Shown piece by piece: positions 17,914-26,686 of a DNA stretch of 64,000 nt. The notes under the pieces were generated by a model that saw nothing but the letters and a program-made list of their open reading frames with translations, had not been told where the DNA came from and did no database searches. The stretch is from Gemmatimonadota bacterium (GTDB taxonomy: Bacteria; Gemmatimonadota; Gemmatimonadetes; Gemmatimonadales; GWC2-71-9), in contig QHVB01000036.1 of the NCBI GenBank assembly GCA_003222195.1, positions 1 through 64,000 of the forward strand, given 5' to 3'. Every line of letters starts with the position of its first letter. Position 1 is the stretch's first letter. The position numbers and the translations under genes are program-made.

Positions 17914-18756
17914 ATGGATGCGATTCGGCGGCTCTGTGGGTTCGCGGCAGGACTCGAGCGCCTGCTCGCCGCCCGCGACGCCACCGAATTGGAAGCGACC
18001 TGGAGCGAGCTGACTCTCGGACAGGTGGGGTGGGAGGCGCTCGCGCTCGCGCGCCGCGCGAACACCGAGTCGCTCGAGCCGGCGCTCGCGGAAGTCGATC
18101 GCCGGCTGCTCGCGGTGCTGGAGCGCTGCCGTGCGTTTCTCGATCCGCACATCGTGACGTTCCGCGTCCCGGAGCTCGAGCGCTGGCAACATGCCGCAGC
18201 CGCCGCGCTCGTCGGTGCGCGCTGGGGCGTTGCGGGGCTGCGCACGGTCATTGCCGACACGCAGGCCCCGCTCGGCCGTCGCTATTTCGCGTTTCTCGCG
18301 CTCGCCGAGCGCCACCCGAAGGAAGCATGGCCGCTCTTCGCGAAGTATCTGCAGACGCCGGGGGCGCACCATGCGTTCGTCGCGGCCGCGGTCGAGGCGG
18401 CGCGCTACTATCCCGGCCAGGCGCCCGATGTGATTGCGTTATTCCAACGGATCCGGGGCGACGAAATGCTGCGTCGCTTCCTCGCACCCAAGATCCTGGC
18501 GTCGCTGTACGTGCTCGGCGATCCCGCCGCCCTTCCGTTGTACGAGGAGCTCCTCATCGCGGGCCATACGGACCCAGATGCCGGCCGCTGCGAAGTCACT
18601 CGCGCGCTCGTGGCGGTGCGGCAGCTGACGGGCCGGGTTGCGGCAAGCAGCAAGTTTCCTGATCCCGAGCAGCCGAATGTGATCCGCGCGCTCGATGCGG
18701 CGCAGCGCGTCTTCGAGGAGGAAAGGGACCGCCTGGACCCCGTCGTCGTTATCTGA
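17914..18756 (+). CDS. Hypothetical HEAT-like helical protein
   Basis: 280 residues, cytoplasmic, no membrane segment. The sequence is a series of helical pairs such as RWQHAAAAALVGARWGVAGL, PLGRRYFAFLALAERHPKEAW and VVEAARYYPGQAPDVIALFQR, reminiscent of HEAT/Armadillo solenoids that mediate protein contacts. No enzyme motif is seen. It is divergent from the binding-protein gene across 65 bp and converges with the hydrolase gene, overlapping it by eight bases. Confidence 0.6.
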   Translation: MDAIRRLCGFAAGLERLLAARDATELEATWSELTLGQVGWEALALARRANTESLEPALAEVDRRLLAVLERCRAFLDPHIVTFRVPELERWQHAAAAALVGARWGVAGLRTVIADTQAPLGRRYFAFLALAERHPKEAWPLFAKYLQTPGAHHAFVAAAVEAARYYPGQAPDVIALFQRIRGDEMLRRFLAPKILASLYVLGDPAALPLYEELLIAGHTDPDAGRCEVTRALVAVRQLTGRVAASSKFPDPEQPNVIRALDAAQRVFEEERDRLDPVVVI

Positions 18757-19552
18757 CGAACGCCGCCAGTTTTTGCTTGTACGCCTCCCCGCCCATGTCG
18801 TAGGTGTCGTTGTGCCCAGCTCCATCGATCATGACGAACTCTACCGGTCCACCGGCCGCCGCGGCGACGTCCCGGCCCATCGTGATGGGGACGAGCATGT
18901 CGGCCGTGCCGTGGAAAATGAGTGTCGGGCAGTGGATCCGCGGCATCGCGCCGATGTTGTCGAGGCGCAGCCGAACCAGGAAACGTGGGAAGATGCGGTA
19001 ATGCCGGGCGGCCATGCCGCGCGCGCTCGTGAATGGGGATTCGAGAATCAGGCCCGCCACGTCATGGGTGGCGGCGGTATGCGTGGCGACTGCGCTGCCC
19101 AGCGAACGTCCGTACACGTACACGCGCCGGCGGTCGACATCAGCGCGCTTGACCAGCGCGTCGTACGCAAGATCGGCTGCCTCGTAGATCCCCGCTTCAC
19201 TGGTGCGTCCGCCGCTTGCCCCGTAGCCGGGATAGTCGAGCACCAGCAGCGCTGCCTGAGGCGGGCGGAAGTCACGAATAATCGGCCAGATGGCGCCGAT
19301 CGTTTCACCGTTGCCGTAGAACCAGAGGACGGCGGCGGAGGGCGGCGAGGGGAGGCGAAGGGGCGGCAAATACCAGCCCACGAGCTTCGTCCCATCGTGC
19401 ATCCTCAATTCGACCTGCTCTCCATAACCCAGAGTCTTGAGCGGATCCGGCAACGCGCTTCTCGGCGCAGGGAACGTGATCTTCTCCTGCATCGCCCACA
19501 GCACTACCGACAGGACGACGTAGAGCGTTGGGATTCCCCAAACGAGCGCCAT
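18749..19552 (-). CDS. Membrane-anchored alpha/beta hydrolase (Bem46/ABHD13-like)
   Basis: 267 residues from ATG 19552; a longer start at 19588 would run into the divergent gene. One N-terminal membrane helix (about residues 5-21) is followed by an alpha/beta-hydrolase domain. The nucleophile elbow is GRSLGS with Ser150; Asp218 (FHGTADML) and His247 (GAGHND) complete the triad; the oxyanion region is FYGNGE (79-84). The family includes esterases and lipases with unknown natural substrates. It is divergent from the ADP-ribosylglycohydrolase, with only 23 bp between the starts. Confidence 0.85.
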   Translation of the reverse strand: MALVWGIPTLYVVLSVVLWAMQEKITFPAPRSALPDPLKTLGYGEQVELRMHDGTKLVGWYLPPLRLPSPPSAAVLWFYGNGETIGAIWPIIRDFRPPQAALLVLDYPGYGASGGRTSEAGIYEAADLAYDALVKRADVDRRRVYVYGRSLGSAVATHTAATHDVAGLILESPFTSARGMAARHYRIFPRFLVRLRLDNIGAMPRIHCPTLIFHGTADMLVPITMGRDVAAAAGGPVEFVMIDGAGHNDTYDMGGEAYKQKLAAFVR

Positions 19553-19575
19553 GACCGGTGTTAACTTGTGGCCCA

Positions 19576-20499
19576 ATGGGCGACCCACAGCTCATCTCGC
19601 GCGCCCGGGGCGCGTTGCTTGGTCTTGTTGCGGGCAATCAACTCGGCGTTCCCACCGAGCATCTGGGAACGCCGGACGCAATTCGAAAGGCCTTTCCGAA
19701 CGGCGTCCTCGATCTGACGCCACCTCCGAAGAACTCCCCCTACGATGATGATGCCGCGATGGCGCTCCTGCTCGGCGAATCGCTCCTCGCCTCTCGCGAT
19801 TTCGACGCCTCGGATGTGGCGCGCCGCTGGCTGAAGTGGATGAAGGTGGATGGCCGCGGCATCGGGCTCACGACCAAACGGGCGCTCACGCTGATCGAGC
19901 GCGGCAAGGAGCCGTTCGAGGCGGGCCGCCTCGCGAACCAGGAGAATCCGGGCCGTTCGGCCGGCAACGGCAGCGTGATGCGCTGCATCCCCGTGGCCCT
20001 GCGCTACCACGACAATATCGATCGCCTGATTCGTGTTTCCACGCAGCAGGCCGCAATCACGCACGCCGACGAGCGGTGCACCTGGGGGGCGGCAGCCGTG
20101 AATCTCGCCGCCCGCGAGCTGCTCCACGGCAACATCTACTTCATCGATGAAGTGCTGCACCGCATCAGCGACCGCGCGCCGCGCGCGTTGCGCGACGCCA
20201 TCCATCGGGTGCCGCGGGAACGCGAGGCGGATCTGCCGATCGCGGTGGTCGGGGAGGCCGGCTACGTCGTGCACTGTGTCGAAATCGCGTTCTGGTTCGT
20301 AACGCACGACCGGACGCTCGAAGAAGCGCTCATCGCTTTGGCGCAGGCGGGTGGCGATACCGACACCAACGCGGCCGTGGCGGGCGCGTTGCTGGGAGCG
20401 CGGTACGGAGAGGTAGCGTTGCCGCCGCGGTGGATCGATCAGCTCGTTGGTGCTCAAGGAATCGCCAAACTGGCCGAAGATCTCGTGCGCGCTGCTTAG
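19576..20499 (+). CDS. ADP-ribosylglycohydrolase family protein (DraG-like)
   Basis: 307-residue helical enzyme that removes ADP-ribose from proteins or other acceptors using a binuclear Mg2+/Mn2+ site. The first metal motif is SPYDDDAAMAL (Asp57-59), where family members usually have TDDT; the second is GGDTDTNAAVAGALLGARYG near the C-terminus. HADERCTWGAAAV lines the ligand pocket. Start ATG 19576 was preferred to GTG 19558 because the divergent gene begins at 19552. The target is unknown: nitrogenase reductase is not encoded here, so a DraG role in nitrogen fixation is unlikely. Confidence 0.85.
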   Translation: MGDPQLISRARGALLGLVAGNQLGVPTEHLGTPDAIRKAFPNGVLDLTPPPKNSPYDDDAAMALLLGESLLASRDFDASDVARRWLKWMKVDGRGIGLTTKRALTLIERGKEPFEAGRLANQENPGRSAGNGSVMRCIPVALRYHDNIDRLIRVSTQQAAITHADERCTWGAAAVNLAARELLHGNIYFIDEVLHRISDRAPRALRDAIHRVPREREADLPIAVVGEAGYVVHCVEIAFWFVTHDRTLEEALIALAQAGGDTDTNAAVAGALLGARYGEVALPPRWIDQLVGAQGIAKLAEDLVRAA

Positions 20500-21041
20500 G
20501 GCCTGCGCGGCTTGGGTTTCGGCAGGTAATTCCGAATTCGGTTCATGACGTCGCGGTCATTGAGCGTGATCGAGATCTTGCGCCACCCCGCGCCACCCCG
20601 CCAACTGAGCCGGATGAAGCGCCGCCCTCTCGTCCATTCCCAGGTGCTGCGCTCGCGGCGCTGCGGTGCGCCGAGCTGGACGCGCAAATCGTCCTGCCGC
20701 CGCTTGACCAACGCGACCACGCCCGAATCGACCAACGCGATGACGGACGTCCGGCCCTCGATGACATTCGCGCTCAAATAGAAACGCGCGCTGTCGACGG
20801 GATCGCGCACGTTCACCCCGCAATCCATCACTTGCGCGCTGGTGTGCATCGTCTGGCACGTCAGCTGCTCGCTATCGCCCGCCCCCCGGGCAATCATCCG
20901 CGCGCGGGCAGCGAAATCGCGGTAGACCATCCCGGGCGCGAAGCCGCGGTACGCGAACGGTCGTGTCGCAGCCGCCCGTGCCGCGGGCGTGGCGGCCGGC
21001 GGTGCCTGGAGCACGAACAGGAAAAGCAGCGCGGGCGTCAT
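20496..21041 (-). CDS. Secreted hypothetical protein (181 aa)
   Basis: Starts at ATG 21041 with a signal peptide (MTPALLFLFVLQAPPAATPA, cleavage around residue 20-24). The mature part contains LTCQTMHTSAQVMDCGVNV, whose two Cys may form a disulfide in the periplasm, and a beta-rich region ending in a basic tail KPKPRRP. No known domain is recognised. It overlaps the convergent ADP-ribosylglycohydrolase by four bases. Confidence 0.6.
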   Translation of the reverse strand: MTPALLFLFVLQAPPAATPAARAAATRPFAYRGFAPGMVYRDFAARARMIARGAGDSEQLTCQTMHTSAQVMDCGVNVRDPVDSARFYLSANVIEGRTSVIALVDSGVVALVKRRQDDLRVQLGAPQRRERSTWEWTRGRRFIRLSWRGGAGWRKISITLNDRDVMNRIRNYLPKPKPRRP

Positions 21042-21062
21042 GGGAGCCAATATATGGAAAGC

Positions 21063-21115
21063 AAACGGGCCCGGTGTGACCCGGGCCCGTTTCCCTGAGC
21101 GGATTGCCCGCTCAG
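21063..21115 (-). terminator. Terminator after the cold-shock gene, with a second hairpin
   Basis: On the reverse strand, a perfect 12-bp stem (arms 21081-21092 and 21063-21074, 6-nt loop) ends in GTTTGCTTTCC. It is preceded by an 8-bp stem (21108-21115 with 21095-21102) that reaches into the stop codon region of the cold-shock gene. Confidence 0.75.
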
Positions 21116-21312
21116 ACCTTGCGGACGTTCTGCGCTTGCAGCCCCTTTGGACCCTGGGCGACATCGAACTCGACGTTGTCGCCCTCGGCGAGGCTTCGGA
21201 AGCCTTCCGCCTGGATCGCTGTGAAGTGGACGAACACGTCTGGACCCGACTCCTGCGCGATAAAGCCAAAGCCCTTTGCGTCGTTAAACCACTTCACCTT
21301 ACCCTTAGCCAT
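21112..21312 (-). CDS. cspA: Cold-shock domain protein
   Basis: 66-residue OB-fold RNA chaperone. It has both RNP motifs, KGFGFI (RNP1, residues 13-18) and VFVHF (RNP2, 26-30), and the usual start [10 protein letters not shown]. Full length. It binds single-stranded RNA or DNA and can melt hairpins. Its own 5' leader carries a terminator-like hairpin about 80 bases before the start codon, so autoregulation by anti-termination is possible (inference). Confidence 0.96.
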   Translation of the reverse strand: MAKGKVKWFNDAKGFGFIAQESGPDVFVHFTAIQAEGFRSLAEGDNVEFDVAQGPKGLQAQNVRKV

Positions 21313-21391
21313 ACTGTTCTAACCTCTGCACAATGGGGCACGGCCCCGGACTGGAACGACCTACGCCACCGCGGCGTGGGACGGGCTCAAA

Positions 21392-21424
21392 GCAAAAATC
21401 CGCGAGACATGTGGTCCTCGCGGA
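21392..21424 (-). promoter_or_regulatory. Terminator-like hairpin in the cold-shock gene leader
   Basis: Reverse strand: TCCGCGAG (21424-21417), 10-nt loop, CTCGCGGA (21406-21399), then TTTTTGC. No gene lies upstream on this strand that would need a terminator: the 307-bp gap 21313-21619 separates two divergent genes. It is best read as a leader attenuator of the cold-shock gene. Nothing else was recognised in the gap. Confidence 0.5.
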
Positions 21425-21619
21425 AGCGCAGACAGCCGGTGACGGTGCCACGTATGCTTGAACCGCGGGCAAAGGTATTGAGCGTGGTCAGACGTGTCAA
21501 TCACGACTGCCGCGAAGTCTCGCAAGCAGTATTGCGACAGCATTTGAACACTTCCGGAAGCGCCAAGCGGCCTGTAATCTCCGCATTCCCCTTTACCCGC
21601 CGTCAGATGGAGCGCCTTC

Positions 21620-23599
21620 ATGCTTTTGCCAGCGTTACTGTCGTTAGTCGCCCTCCAGCAATCCACTAGCACGGCCGCACCGCCACAGCAGATCGCCAAA
21701 GTCGAGGTCCAACCTTCCGGTGGTGAGGTACCGATCGGCGGCAAACTAAAGTTCACGGCTCGCGCACTCGACGCCGCGGGACAGCCAGTACCTGGCGCTC
21801 AGATCGGTTGGTACGACAACGCCATGCAAGGAGAAGTGGATTCGACGGGCGTATTCACCGGCGGGTATCAAGGATACTCGCGTGTTACCGCTGTCGCGTA
21901 CGTCCCCGGTGTGGCGGGAAGTCAGGTGTTCGGCACCGCCCTCGTCCACGTGCTCCCCGAACCGCCGGCGCGCATCGACCTCGATCCACGGCCCGCACGT
22001 CTGGTCGCGGGCTCGCGACTCACGGTATCCGCGACGGCGTTTTCCCGGCACGGTGACCGCCGGACTGACCCCGTGACCTTCACCTCGAGCAACCCGCGTG
22101 TGGCGGCGGTCACGACCGACGGCAGATTGCGCGCCCTGAGCTCCGGTCGAGCCACGATCACGGCGACATCCGGGCCCGCAACGGAGACCCTGGCGCTGCA
22201 GGTGCTGCCCAACACGGTCGCGCGCATCACGCTGGAACCGGCGCTGTCCAACGTGCGCACGGGTGACGTCGTGAAGTTCACGGCGACGGCCCGCGGTGCG
22301 GCCGGCCGTCCTGTTGGCGACGTCGCGGTAGACTGGGCCGTCGCAGCCGGAGCCGGCGTGGCGGAAATCGATCCCAGCGGCACGTTCGTCGCGGAGCTCG
22401 CGGGGGACTACACCGTGACCGCGTCGATCGGGGGCAAAGAGGCCGACGCGATCGTACACGTGGCGCCGCGAGAGGTGGGTCGGGGGATCGAGGTGCGGGG
22501 TCGCGTGCCGATCACGATGAGCGCTGCCGAAGTCTGGGTTCATCCCTCCGGCAGCTGCGCCTACCTGTCGACGATCGCCGATCGCGTTTACGCCATCGAC
22601 ATCACGGACGTGACGCATCCGAAAATCGTCGATTCCATGATGACGAACGCGCGCATCGTAAACGACGTGATGACGACCGAAGACGGCAAATACGGCGTAT
22701 TCTCGCGCGAGGGCGCGTCCGATCGGAAGAACGGCATCGTCGTATTCGACGCGAGCAATCCCTGTCATCCCAAGCCGGTTTCGGAATACACGCAGACGGT
22801 CTCCGGCGGCGTGCACAGCTCGTATGTCTACAGAGGTCACGCCTACATCACCGACGACGCCACGGGCTCGATGCGCGTGATCGACATCCAGGATCCCTTG
22901 CATCCCAGGGAGGTCGCCCGCTGGCAGACGGAACAGACCGAGGCGGGACGGTATCTCCACGACATCATGGTCGTCGACGGGCTCGCGTATCTCGCCTACT
23001 GGAACGACGGCCTCGTGATCCTCGACGTCGGCAACGGCATGCGGGGTGGCAGTCCCACGAATCCGCAGTTCGTTTCCCAATTCAAGTACGACTTGACCGC
23101 TACTTACGCGCGCGTCTGGCAGCTGTTTGGGCAGGGATTCGTGCGGGGGACTCACACCGCGTGGCGGCAAGGCCGCTATGTCTTTGTCGGCGACGAGGTG
23201 TACGCAGCACATCCGTACAAAGGCTTGCAGGACGGCAACAACCTGACCTTCGGACGACTGCACGTCATCGACGTCTCCGACATCACCAAGCCACGAGAGG
23301 TCGCCTGGTACGAGCCCACCGATGGCGGCGTTCACAACGTCTGGGTCGTCGGCGATACGCTCTATCTCGGCAACTATCAGGGGGGCGCGCGGGCCGTCGA
23401 TATCTCAGGTGATTTGAAGGGAGACTTGCTGCGTGAAGGACGGGAGATGAGCTGGATTCTGACGGTTGATTCGCTAGGTCATCGTCGTGCGCCCTTCGCG
23501 TGGGGAGCAGTCGTGCGGGACGGCAACATTTTCGTGCCGGACATCAATACGGGCCTCTGGATACTGCGGTTGGAGGCGAAGCAGCCGCCAGTTCCGTAA
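21620..23599 (+). CDS. Large secreted protein with Ig-like domains and an LVIVD-repeat propeller
   Basis: 659 residues. Signal peptide ([20 protein letters not shown]), then about three bacterial Ig-like (Big_2) domains to residue 285, seen as repeats like [37 protein letters not shown] with [16 protein letters not shown], and [21 protein letters not shown]. Residues 290-655 form an LVIVD-type propeller with repeats such as [55 protein letters not shown] and [17 protein letters not shown]. It probably acts as a surface or periplasmic adhesin or scaffold. No enzymatic residues are recognised. It has its own promoter region shared with the cold-shock gene. Confidence 0.88.
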   Translation: MLLPALLSLVALQQSTSTAAPPQQIAKVEVQPSGGEVPIGGKLKFTARALDAAGQPVPGAQIGWYDNAMQGEVDSTGVFTGGYQGYSRVTAVAYVPGVAGSQVFGTALVHVLPEPPARIDLDPRPARLVAGSRLTVSATAFSRHGDRRTDPVTFTSSNPRVAAVTTDGRLRALSSGRATITATSGPATETLALQVLPNTVARITLEPALSNVRTGDVVKFTATARGAAGRPVGDVAVDWAVAAGAGVAEIDPSGTFVAELAGDYTVTASIGGKEADAIVHVAPREVGRGIEVRGRVPITMSAAEVWVHPSGSCAYLSTIADRVYAIDITDVTHPKIVDSMMTNARIVNDVMTTEDGKYGVFSREGASDRKNGIVVFDASNPCHPKPVSEYTQTVSGGVHSSYVYRGHAYITDDATGSMRVIDIQDPLHPREVARWQTEQTEAGRYLHDIMVVDGLAYLAYWNDGLVILDVGNGMRGGSPTNPQFVSQFKYDLTATYARVWQLFGQGFVRGTHTAWRQGRYVFVGDEVYAAHPYKGLQDGNNLTFGRLHVIDVSDITKPREVAWYEPTDGGVHNVWVVGDTLYLGNYQGGARAVDISGDLKGDLLREGREMSWILTVDSLGHRRAPFAWGAVVRDGNIFVPDINTGLWILRLEAKQPPVP

Positions 23600-23632
23600 G
23601 TTGTTGGTTCTTCGCTACTTAGCGCCGCTCGC

Positions 23633-24145
23633 CTATGGCTGACTGGCGGCCTTTGTGCTGTCCGGCCTGAGCGCGGTGCGGAAGGCCACCAGCGCATCGT
23701 CGTAGTTCTTGAGCCGAGTCGTCAATGTATTCGCGACAGTGGGATCCCGCCCTGCCGTCTGCTCACATTTCGGGAGCAACGCGGTCAGCGAGTCCAGCCG
23801 TGTCCTGAGCTGCTTCGCCAGTATCCCGAGCGAGTCGGCGTAGGCGCTGGGTTGCATCTTGGGTCGGCCGCTCACGATGAATGTCCGGGCGGTGCCGCAC
23901 AATCCCCCCAGCCGGCGGGCCGCACGGCGGCGCGTCAGCGAGTCGGCCTGCTGGGTGCGGGCGACGCGGTTCAGCCCGTCGCGGATCTGTGCCACACCGC
24001 GCGTGGCGGTCTTCAATCCCGCCATGTAGTGGATCTGCTCGATCGTGGGCGGCGCTGGCGGCGCCGTGTCTTTATGCACGGCGGTGTCCTGCACCTCCAG
24101 CGGAATTGCCACCATCGTGATCACCGTCACTATTCCAGCGAGCAT
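23633..24145 (-). CDS. Secreted hypothetical protein (170 aa)
   Basis: N-terminal hydrophobic stretch MLAGIVTVITMVAIPLEVQ looks like a signal peptide. The rest is a charged helical domain with heptad-like spacing (IRDGLNRVARTQQADSLTRRRAARRL, LAKQLRTRLDSLTALLPKC) and two Cys (LCGTARTF, PKCEQTAG). No known family. It is oriented tail to tail with the LVIVD protein gene. Confidence 0.6.
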   Translation of the reverse strand: MLAGIVTVITMVAIPLEVQDTAVHKDTAPPAPPTIEQIHYMAGLKTATRGVAQIRDGLNRVARTQQADSLTRRRAARRLGGLCGTARTFIVSGRPKMQPSAYADSLGILAKQLRTRLDSLTALLPKCEQTAGRDPTVANTLTTRLKNYDDALVAFRTALRPDSTKAASQP

Positions 24146-24194
24146 CCCTGCGACTCCTCTAACAGTTGAATTCCTGCTCCGTTATTATCCTCAG

Positions 24195-24815
24195 ATGTCG
24201 GTTCCCGCAACTACCCGCATTATCCGAACTTTCGAAGATCGTGCCGACGCGCTCGCGCATTTCTTTCAGCGCGCCGGCGAAGCGCCGCGCCTGATAGCAT
24301 ATGACGATGCCATCGGGCTTCCGTTAGATCAGGCGCTCGCGGCGCTCGAGTGGACCGCGCAAGTCGGCATTCTCGCCGCCGAGGATCTCGTGCATGCGGC
24401 GCGTCTCGGTCCTGATTCCGCCGCGATCGTCGTCGAGCGGCGCGAAGGCGACAACCGTGTGTTCGTCTACTTCGGTCCGCGCATGGATGCGCCACCCGCG
24501 GATCCATACGAAGGTACCCTGCTCTACGATGAGCCGGGAGTGCGCTCGTATATTTTCGCTCAGCGCGGTCATGCGATGGCGCACTTTCTCCGCGCCACGC
24601 ACGGACTCGGCGCCGCTTTGAGTCTGTTGTCACGCCGCGCGCCCGAGCTGCGTCACATTCGCCGCTGGACGCAGGCGCTGTTTGCGGAACCCGCCGTCGG
24701 CCGCTCGACCCAATTGCTCGCCGGCTGGTTCGCGACGAGCGGCGCCGGATTTCTATTCGTTCCCGCCGACTCCGAGGAGCCGTTTGCCTACTGCGAGGTG
24801 GCGGTCGAGGGGTAA
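24195..24815 (+). CDS. Hypothetical cytoplasmic protein (206 aa)
   Basis: Start ATG 24195 chosen: the frame is open further up, but that stretch overlaps the divergent gene at 23633-24145. The protein is mixed alpha/beta with no signal peptide. Segments include FEDRADALAHFFQRAGEAPRLIAYDDA, AAIVVERREGDNRVFVYFGPRMD and HAMAHFLRATHGLGAALSLLSRR. No family is recognised and no catalytic pattern is obvious. Confidence 0.6.
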   Translation: MSVPATTRIIRTFEDRADALAHFFQRAGEAPRLIAYDDAIGLPLDQALAALEWTAQVGILAAEDLVHAARLGPDSAAIVVERREGDNRVFVYFGPRMDAPPADPYEGTLLYDEPGVRSYIFAQRGHAMAHFLRATHGLGAALSLLSRRAPELRHIRRWTQALFAEPAVGRSTQLLAGWFATSGAGFLFVPADSEEPFAYCEVAVEG

Positions 24816-24957
24816 ATACCCCGATGTGGGAACGTGCGTGCTGTGGATTCACAACTCCACATCATGTGGACGATCGCTGGAATCGGTGCCAGGACCATCA
24901 GTTAGCATCCACAAACGATACACACGGAAGTGAGCTAACCCGAAGAAACATCGGCAC

Positions 24958-24985
24958 TTGCGCGTTTTCTGAGCACCTCTATATT
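24958..24985 (+). promoter_or_regulatory. Promoter of the candidate non-coding RNA
   Basis: TTGCGC (24958-24963), 16-bp spacer, TATATT (24980-24985), giving a start site near 24992. It stands alone in a region without a protein gene. Confidence 0.45.
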
Positions 24986-24991
24986 GATGCC

Positions 24992-25425
24992 ACGCGGGTT
25001 GAAGGGAAGGGTTGGGACCTGGCGTCTCAACAACGCCTTTAACTCGAGTCCGAACGGAAATTCCGGGGAGGGCGCCGATGCAACCAAGGGCTCAGGCGCT
25101 CGTTGATCCGGGAGCAGGCTCACCGGGTCGGACAGCTAGGGCCAGTCGCGTTGTCCTAGCCACGTCGAAATGGTGCCTCGACGTGCAGTGCGGAAGGTCG
25201 GTCCGCGACCCGATCTGACCCGTAGCACCCACATTGGTGAACTGGGCGACCCGACGGGGTTGCCTAGGGATGGAAGCCGGAGCCTCTGATTGCCCTACCG
25301 AGGACGGATCAGTCCAAAGGTGGCGACAGAGAGGAGAACGAAGGGCGCAAGCCCTCGACTCCGGGTAGCCAATGTGTCGGAGCCCCCGGGCGCGCTTTTG
25401 AGCCGTCCCGGGGGCTTCGTGTTTT
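24992..25425 (+). ncRNA. Candidate structured non-coding RNA, about 430 nt, family unknown
   Basis: The 609-bp stretch 24816-25424 holds no convincing protein gene. A promoter-like pair at 24958-24985 and a strong terminator at 25381-25425 bound about 430 nt rich in local stems: CGTCGA/TCGACG (near 25164-25186), AGGGC-GCAA-GCCCT (a GNRA-type tetraloop, near 25343-25359), and pairing in the GGTCGGTCCGCGACC stretch (near 25197-25211). The size would suit RNase P RNA or tmRNA. I find neither the CR-I/CR-V signatures of RNase P (only a partial resemblance, GGAAATTCCGGGG at about 25056) nor a tmRNA acceptor arm or tag frame. The class is therefore open. Confidence 0.55.
25381..25425 (+). terminator. 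Intrinsic terminator of the candidate RNA
   Basis: Arms AGCCCCCGGG (25381-25390) and CCCGGGGGCT (25407-25416), 16-nt loop, then TCGTGTTTT. It is also placed to block transcription from the convergent reverse-strand gene that ends at 25425. Confidence 0.85.
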
Positions 25426-25697
25426 CAGGAGCGCCGTAAGAGCTTCGGCAGATCGGTTTCGATCTCGTGCGCCTTGTGAAATAACGGGCGAGGACCACGG
25501 ATCGGAATCAGATGCGCGACAGAGTTGGCGTAATATTCCAGCAGCGGCCTGCCGCGCGGCAGAATGACCAGCGATTCCCCATCCACCACGACCAGCCGGC
25601 GCATTCGCAGCATGCGCCAGGCTCGATCCCACGCTCGCCGCGCCAGACGTGGCTCTTGCTTCTTGTAGCGACTCAGCCGAGCGCGGAACTCGTGAAT
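25425..25697 (-). CDS. Short ORF resembling the C-terminal end of PlsB-type acyltransferases
   Basis: About 90 residues. The stretch RLARRAWDRAWRMLRMRRLVVVDG and RPLLEYYANSVAHLI resembles the C-terminal helical region of glycerol-3-phosphate acyltransferases (compare the YYRNNILH-type motif). The catalytic HX4D domain is absent, so this is either a fragment or a small protein of another role. The start is unclear: no ATG, GTG or TTG lies before ATG 25613; an ATT at 25697 follows GGAGGGAGG. It overlaps the end of htpX by 25 bases. The resemblance is from memory of the motif only. Confidence 0.4.
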   Translation of the reverse strand: MHEFRARLSRYKKQEPRLARRAWDRAWRMLRMRRLVVVDGESLVILPRGRPLLEYYANSVAHLIPIRGPRPLFHKAHEIETDLPKLLRRS

Positions 25698-26686
25698 GAG
25701 CCTCCCTCCTTCTTCAGCTGCGCGTACCCCATGCCTTTCAGCCGCGAGATCCGCATGCTCATCGGCGGATGTGTGGCGAACCGGTCGGCGAGCCATCCCT
25801 CGTTGTTCGTGAGCCGACGCCCCAAGGGGTCGCAGATGCACAGGTGGGCGGCGCCGCGCTTGATCGACTCCGTCGGCGCCGCTGCTCCTTCGATCTTCTC
25901 GAGCGCGCTCGCCAGCGCCAGCGGATTGCGAGTGAATTGGGCACTCATGTCGTCGGCCAAATACTCGCGCCGCCGGCTCACGGCCAACGCCAGCAGCTGC
26001 GTCACGAGCGGGGCGATGATCCACGAAATGACCCACAGTGCCAGGAGAATCGCGACCAAGGGTCCCGCGTCCTTTGCCCGGCGACCAGTGTCGCGCCCCA
26101 GTCTGCCTCGGCCCATCATCCGGCCCATCCCGTCGCGCACGAGCAGCACGGCCCCCACGAGGGCGGCAAGCGTCGTCATGAGCCGGACGTCCAGGTTCTT
26201 GACGTGGCCGAGCTCGTGTCCGATCACGGCCTGGAGCTCGTCGCGGTTGCAGATCCTGAGCAACCCCTGGGTCACGGCGATGTGCGAGTCCAGCGGGTCG
26301 TGGCCCGTTGCGAAGGCGTTGGGATCGTCGTCCGGAACGATCCAGATCCGGGGGCGCGGCACGCCTGCGGCGATCGCCATCTCCTCCACGACGTTCACCA
26401 GCTGGCGCTCCGCGTCGGTCTGCGGGTCGATCAACTCATGCGCGCCCGTCGCCCACAGCACTTTCTCGGGACCCGTCTTGTAGGAGTACCAGGCGGTCAC
26501 GATCGCGACGATCGTGAGCAGGATCCCGAGCCACGGGAACGGATGATGACCCGTCGACATGGCCCAGATGTAGTCGCCACCGAACCCCAACCAGGCGAAA
26601 AACAGGATGAAGCCAATCACCAGCCAGGTCGTGCGCCGGCGATTGGCTTCCTGTTGTTGAAAGAGATTACCGTCGGGAGAGGTCAA
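25673..26686 (-). CDS. htpX: Membrane zinc metalloprotease HtpX (M48)
   Basis: Inner-membrane protease that degrades damaged membrane proteins. Two N-terminal helices (about residues 20-40 and 52-69) and a pair near 217-240 are seen. The zinc motif HELGH has His157, Glu158 and His161, with a further Glu ligand in SRRREYLADDMSAQF. The end LADRFATHPPMSMRISRL is typical for the family. 337 residues, somewhat longer than the E. coli protein. It overlaps lemA by 20 bases. Confidence 0.92.
   Translation of the reverse strand: MTSPDGNLFQQQEANRRRTTWLVIGFILFFAWLGFGGDYIWAMSTGHHPFPWLGILLTIVAIVTAWYSYKTGPEKVLWATGAHELIDPQTDAERQLVNVVEEMAIAAGVPRPRIWIVPDDDPNAFATGHDPLDSHIAVTQGLLRICNRDELQAVIGHELGHVKNLDVRLMTTLAALVGAVLLVRDGMGRMMGRGRLGRDTGRRAKDAGPLVAILLALWVISWIIAPLVTQLLALAVSRRREYLADDMSAQFTRNPLALASALEKIEGAAAPTESIKRGAAHLCICDPLGRRLTNNEGWLADRFATHPPMSMRISRLKGMGYAQLKKEGGSFTSSALG

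Noticed and set aside
19576-20499. Nitrogenase-reactivating DraG
   Set aside because: No nif or draT genes are present and the family is broad; only the general ADP-ribosylglycohydrolase call is supported.
25050-25075. Possible RNase P RNA core (GGAAATTCCGGGG resembles GGAAAGTCCGGGC)
   Set aside because: One strictly conserved base differs, the companion CR-V motif (ACAGAAA) is absent, and the ACAGAGAG near 25325 lies at the wrong distance. Left as an unassigned RNA.
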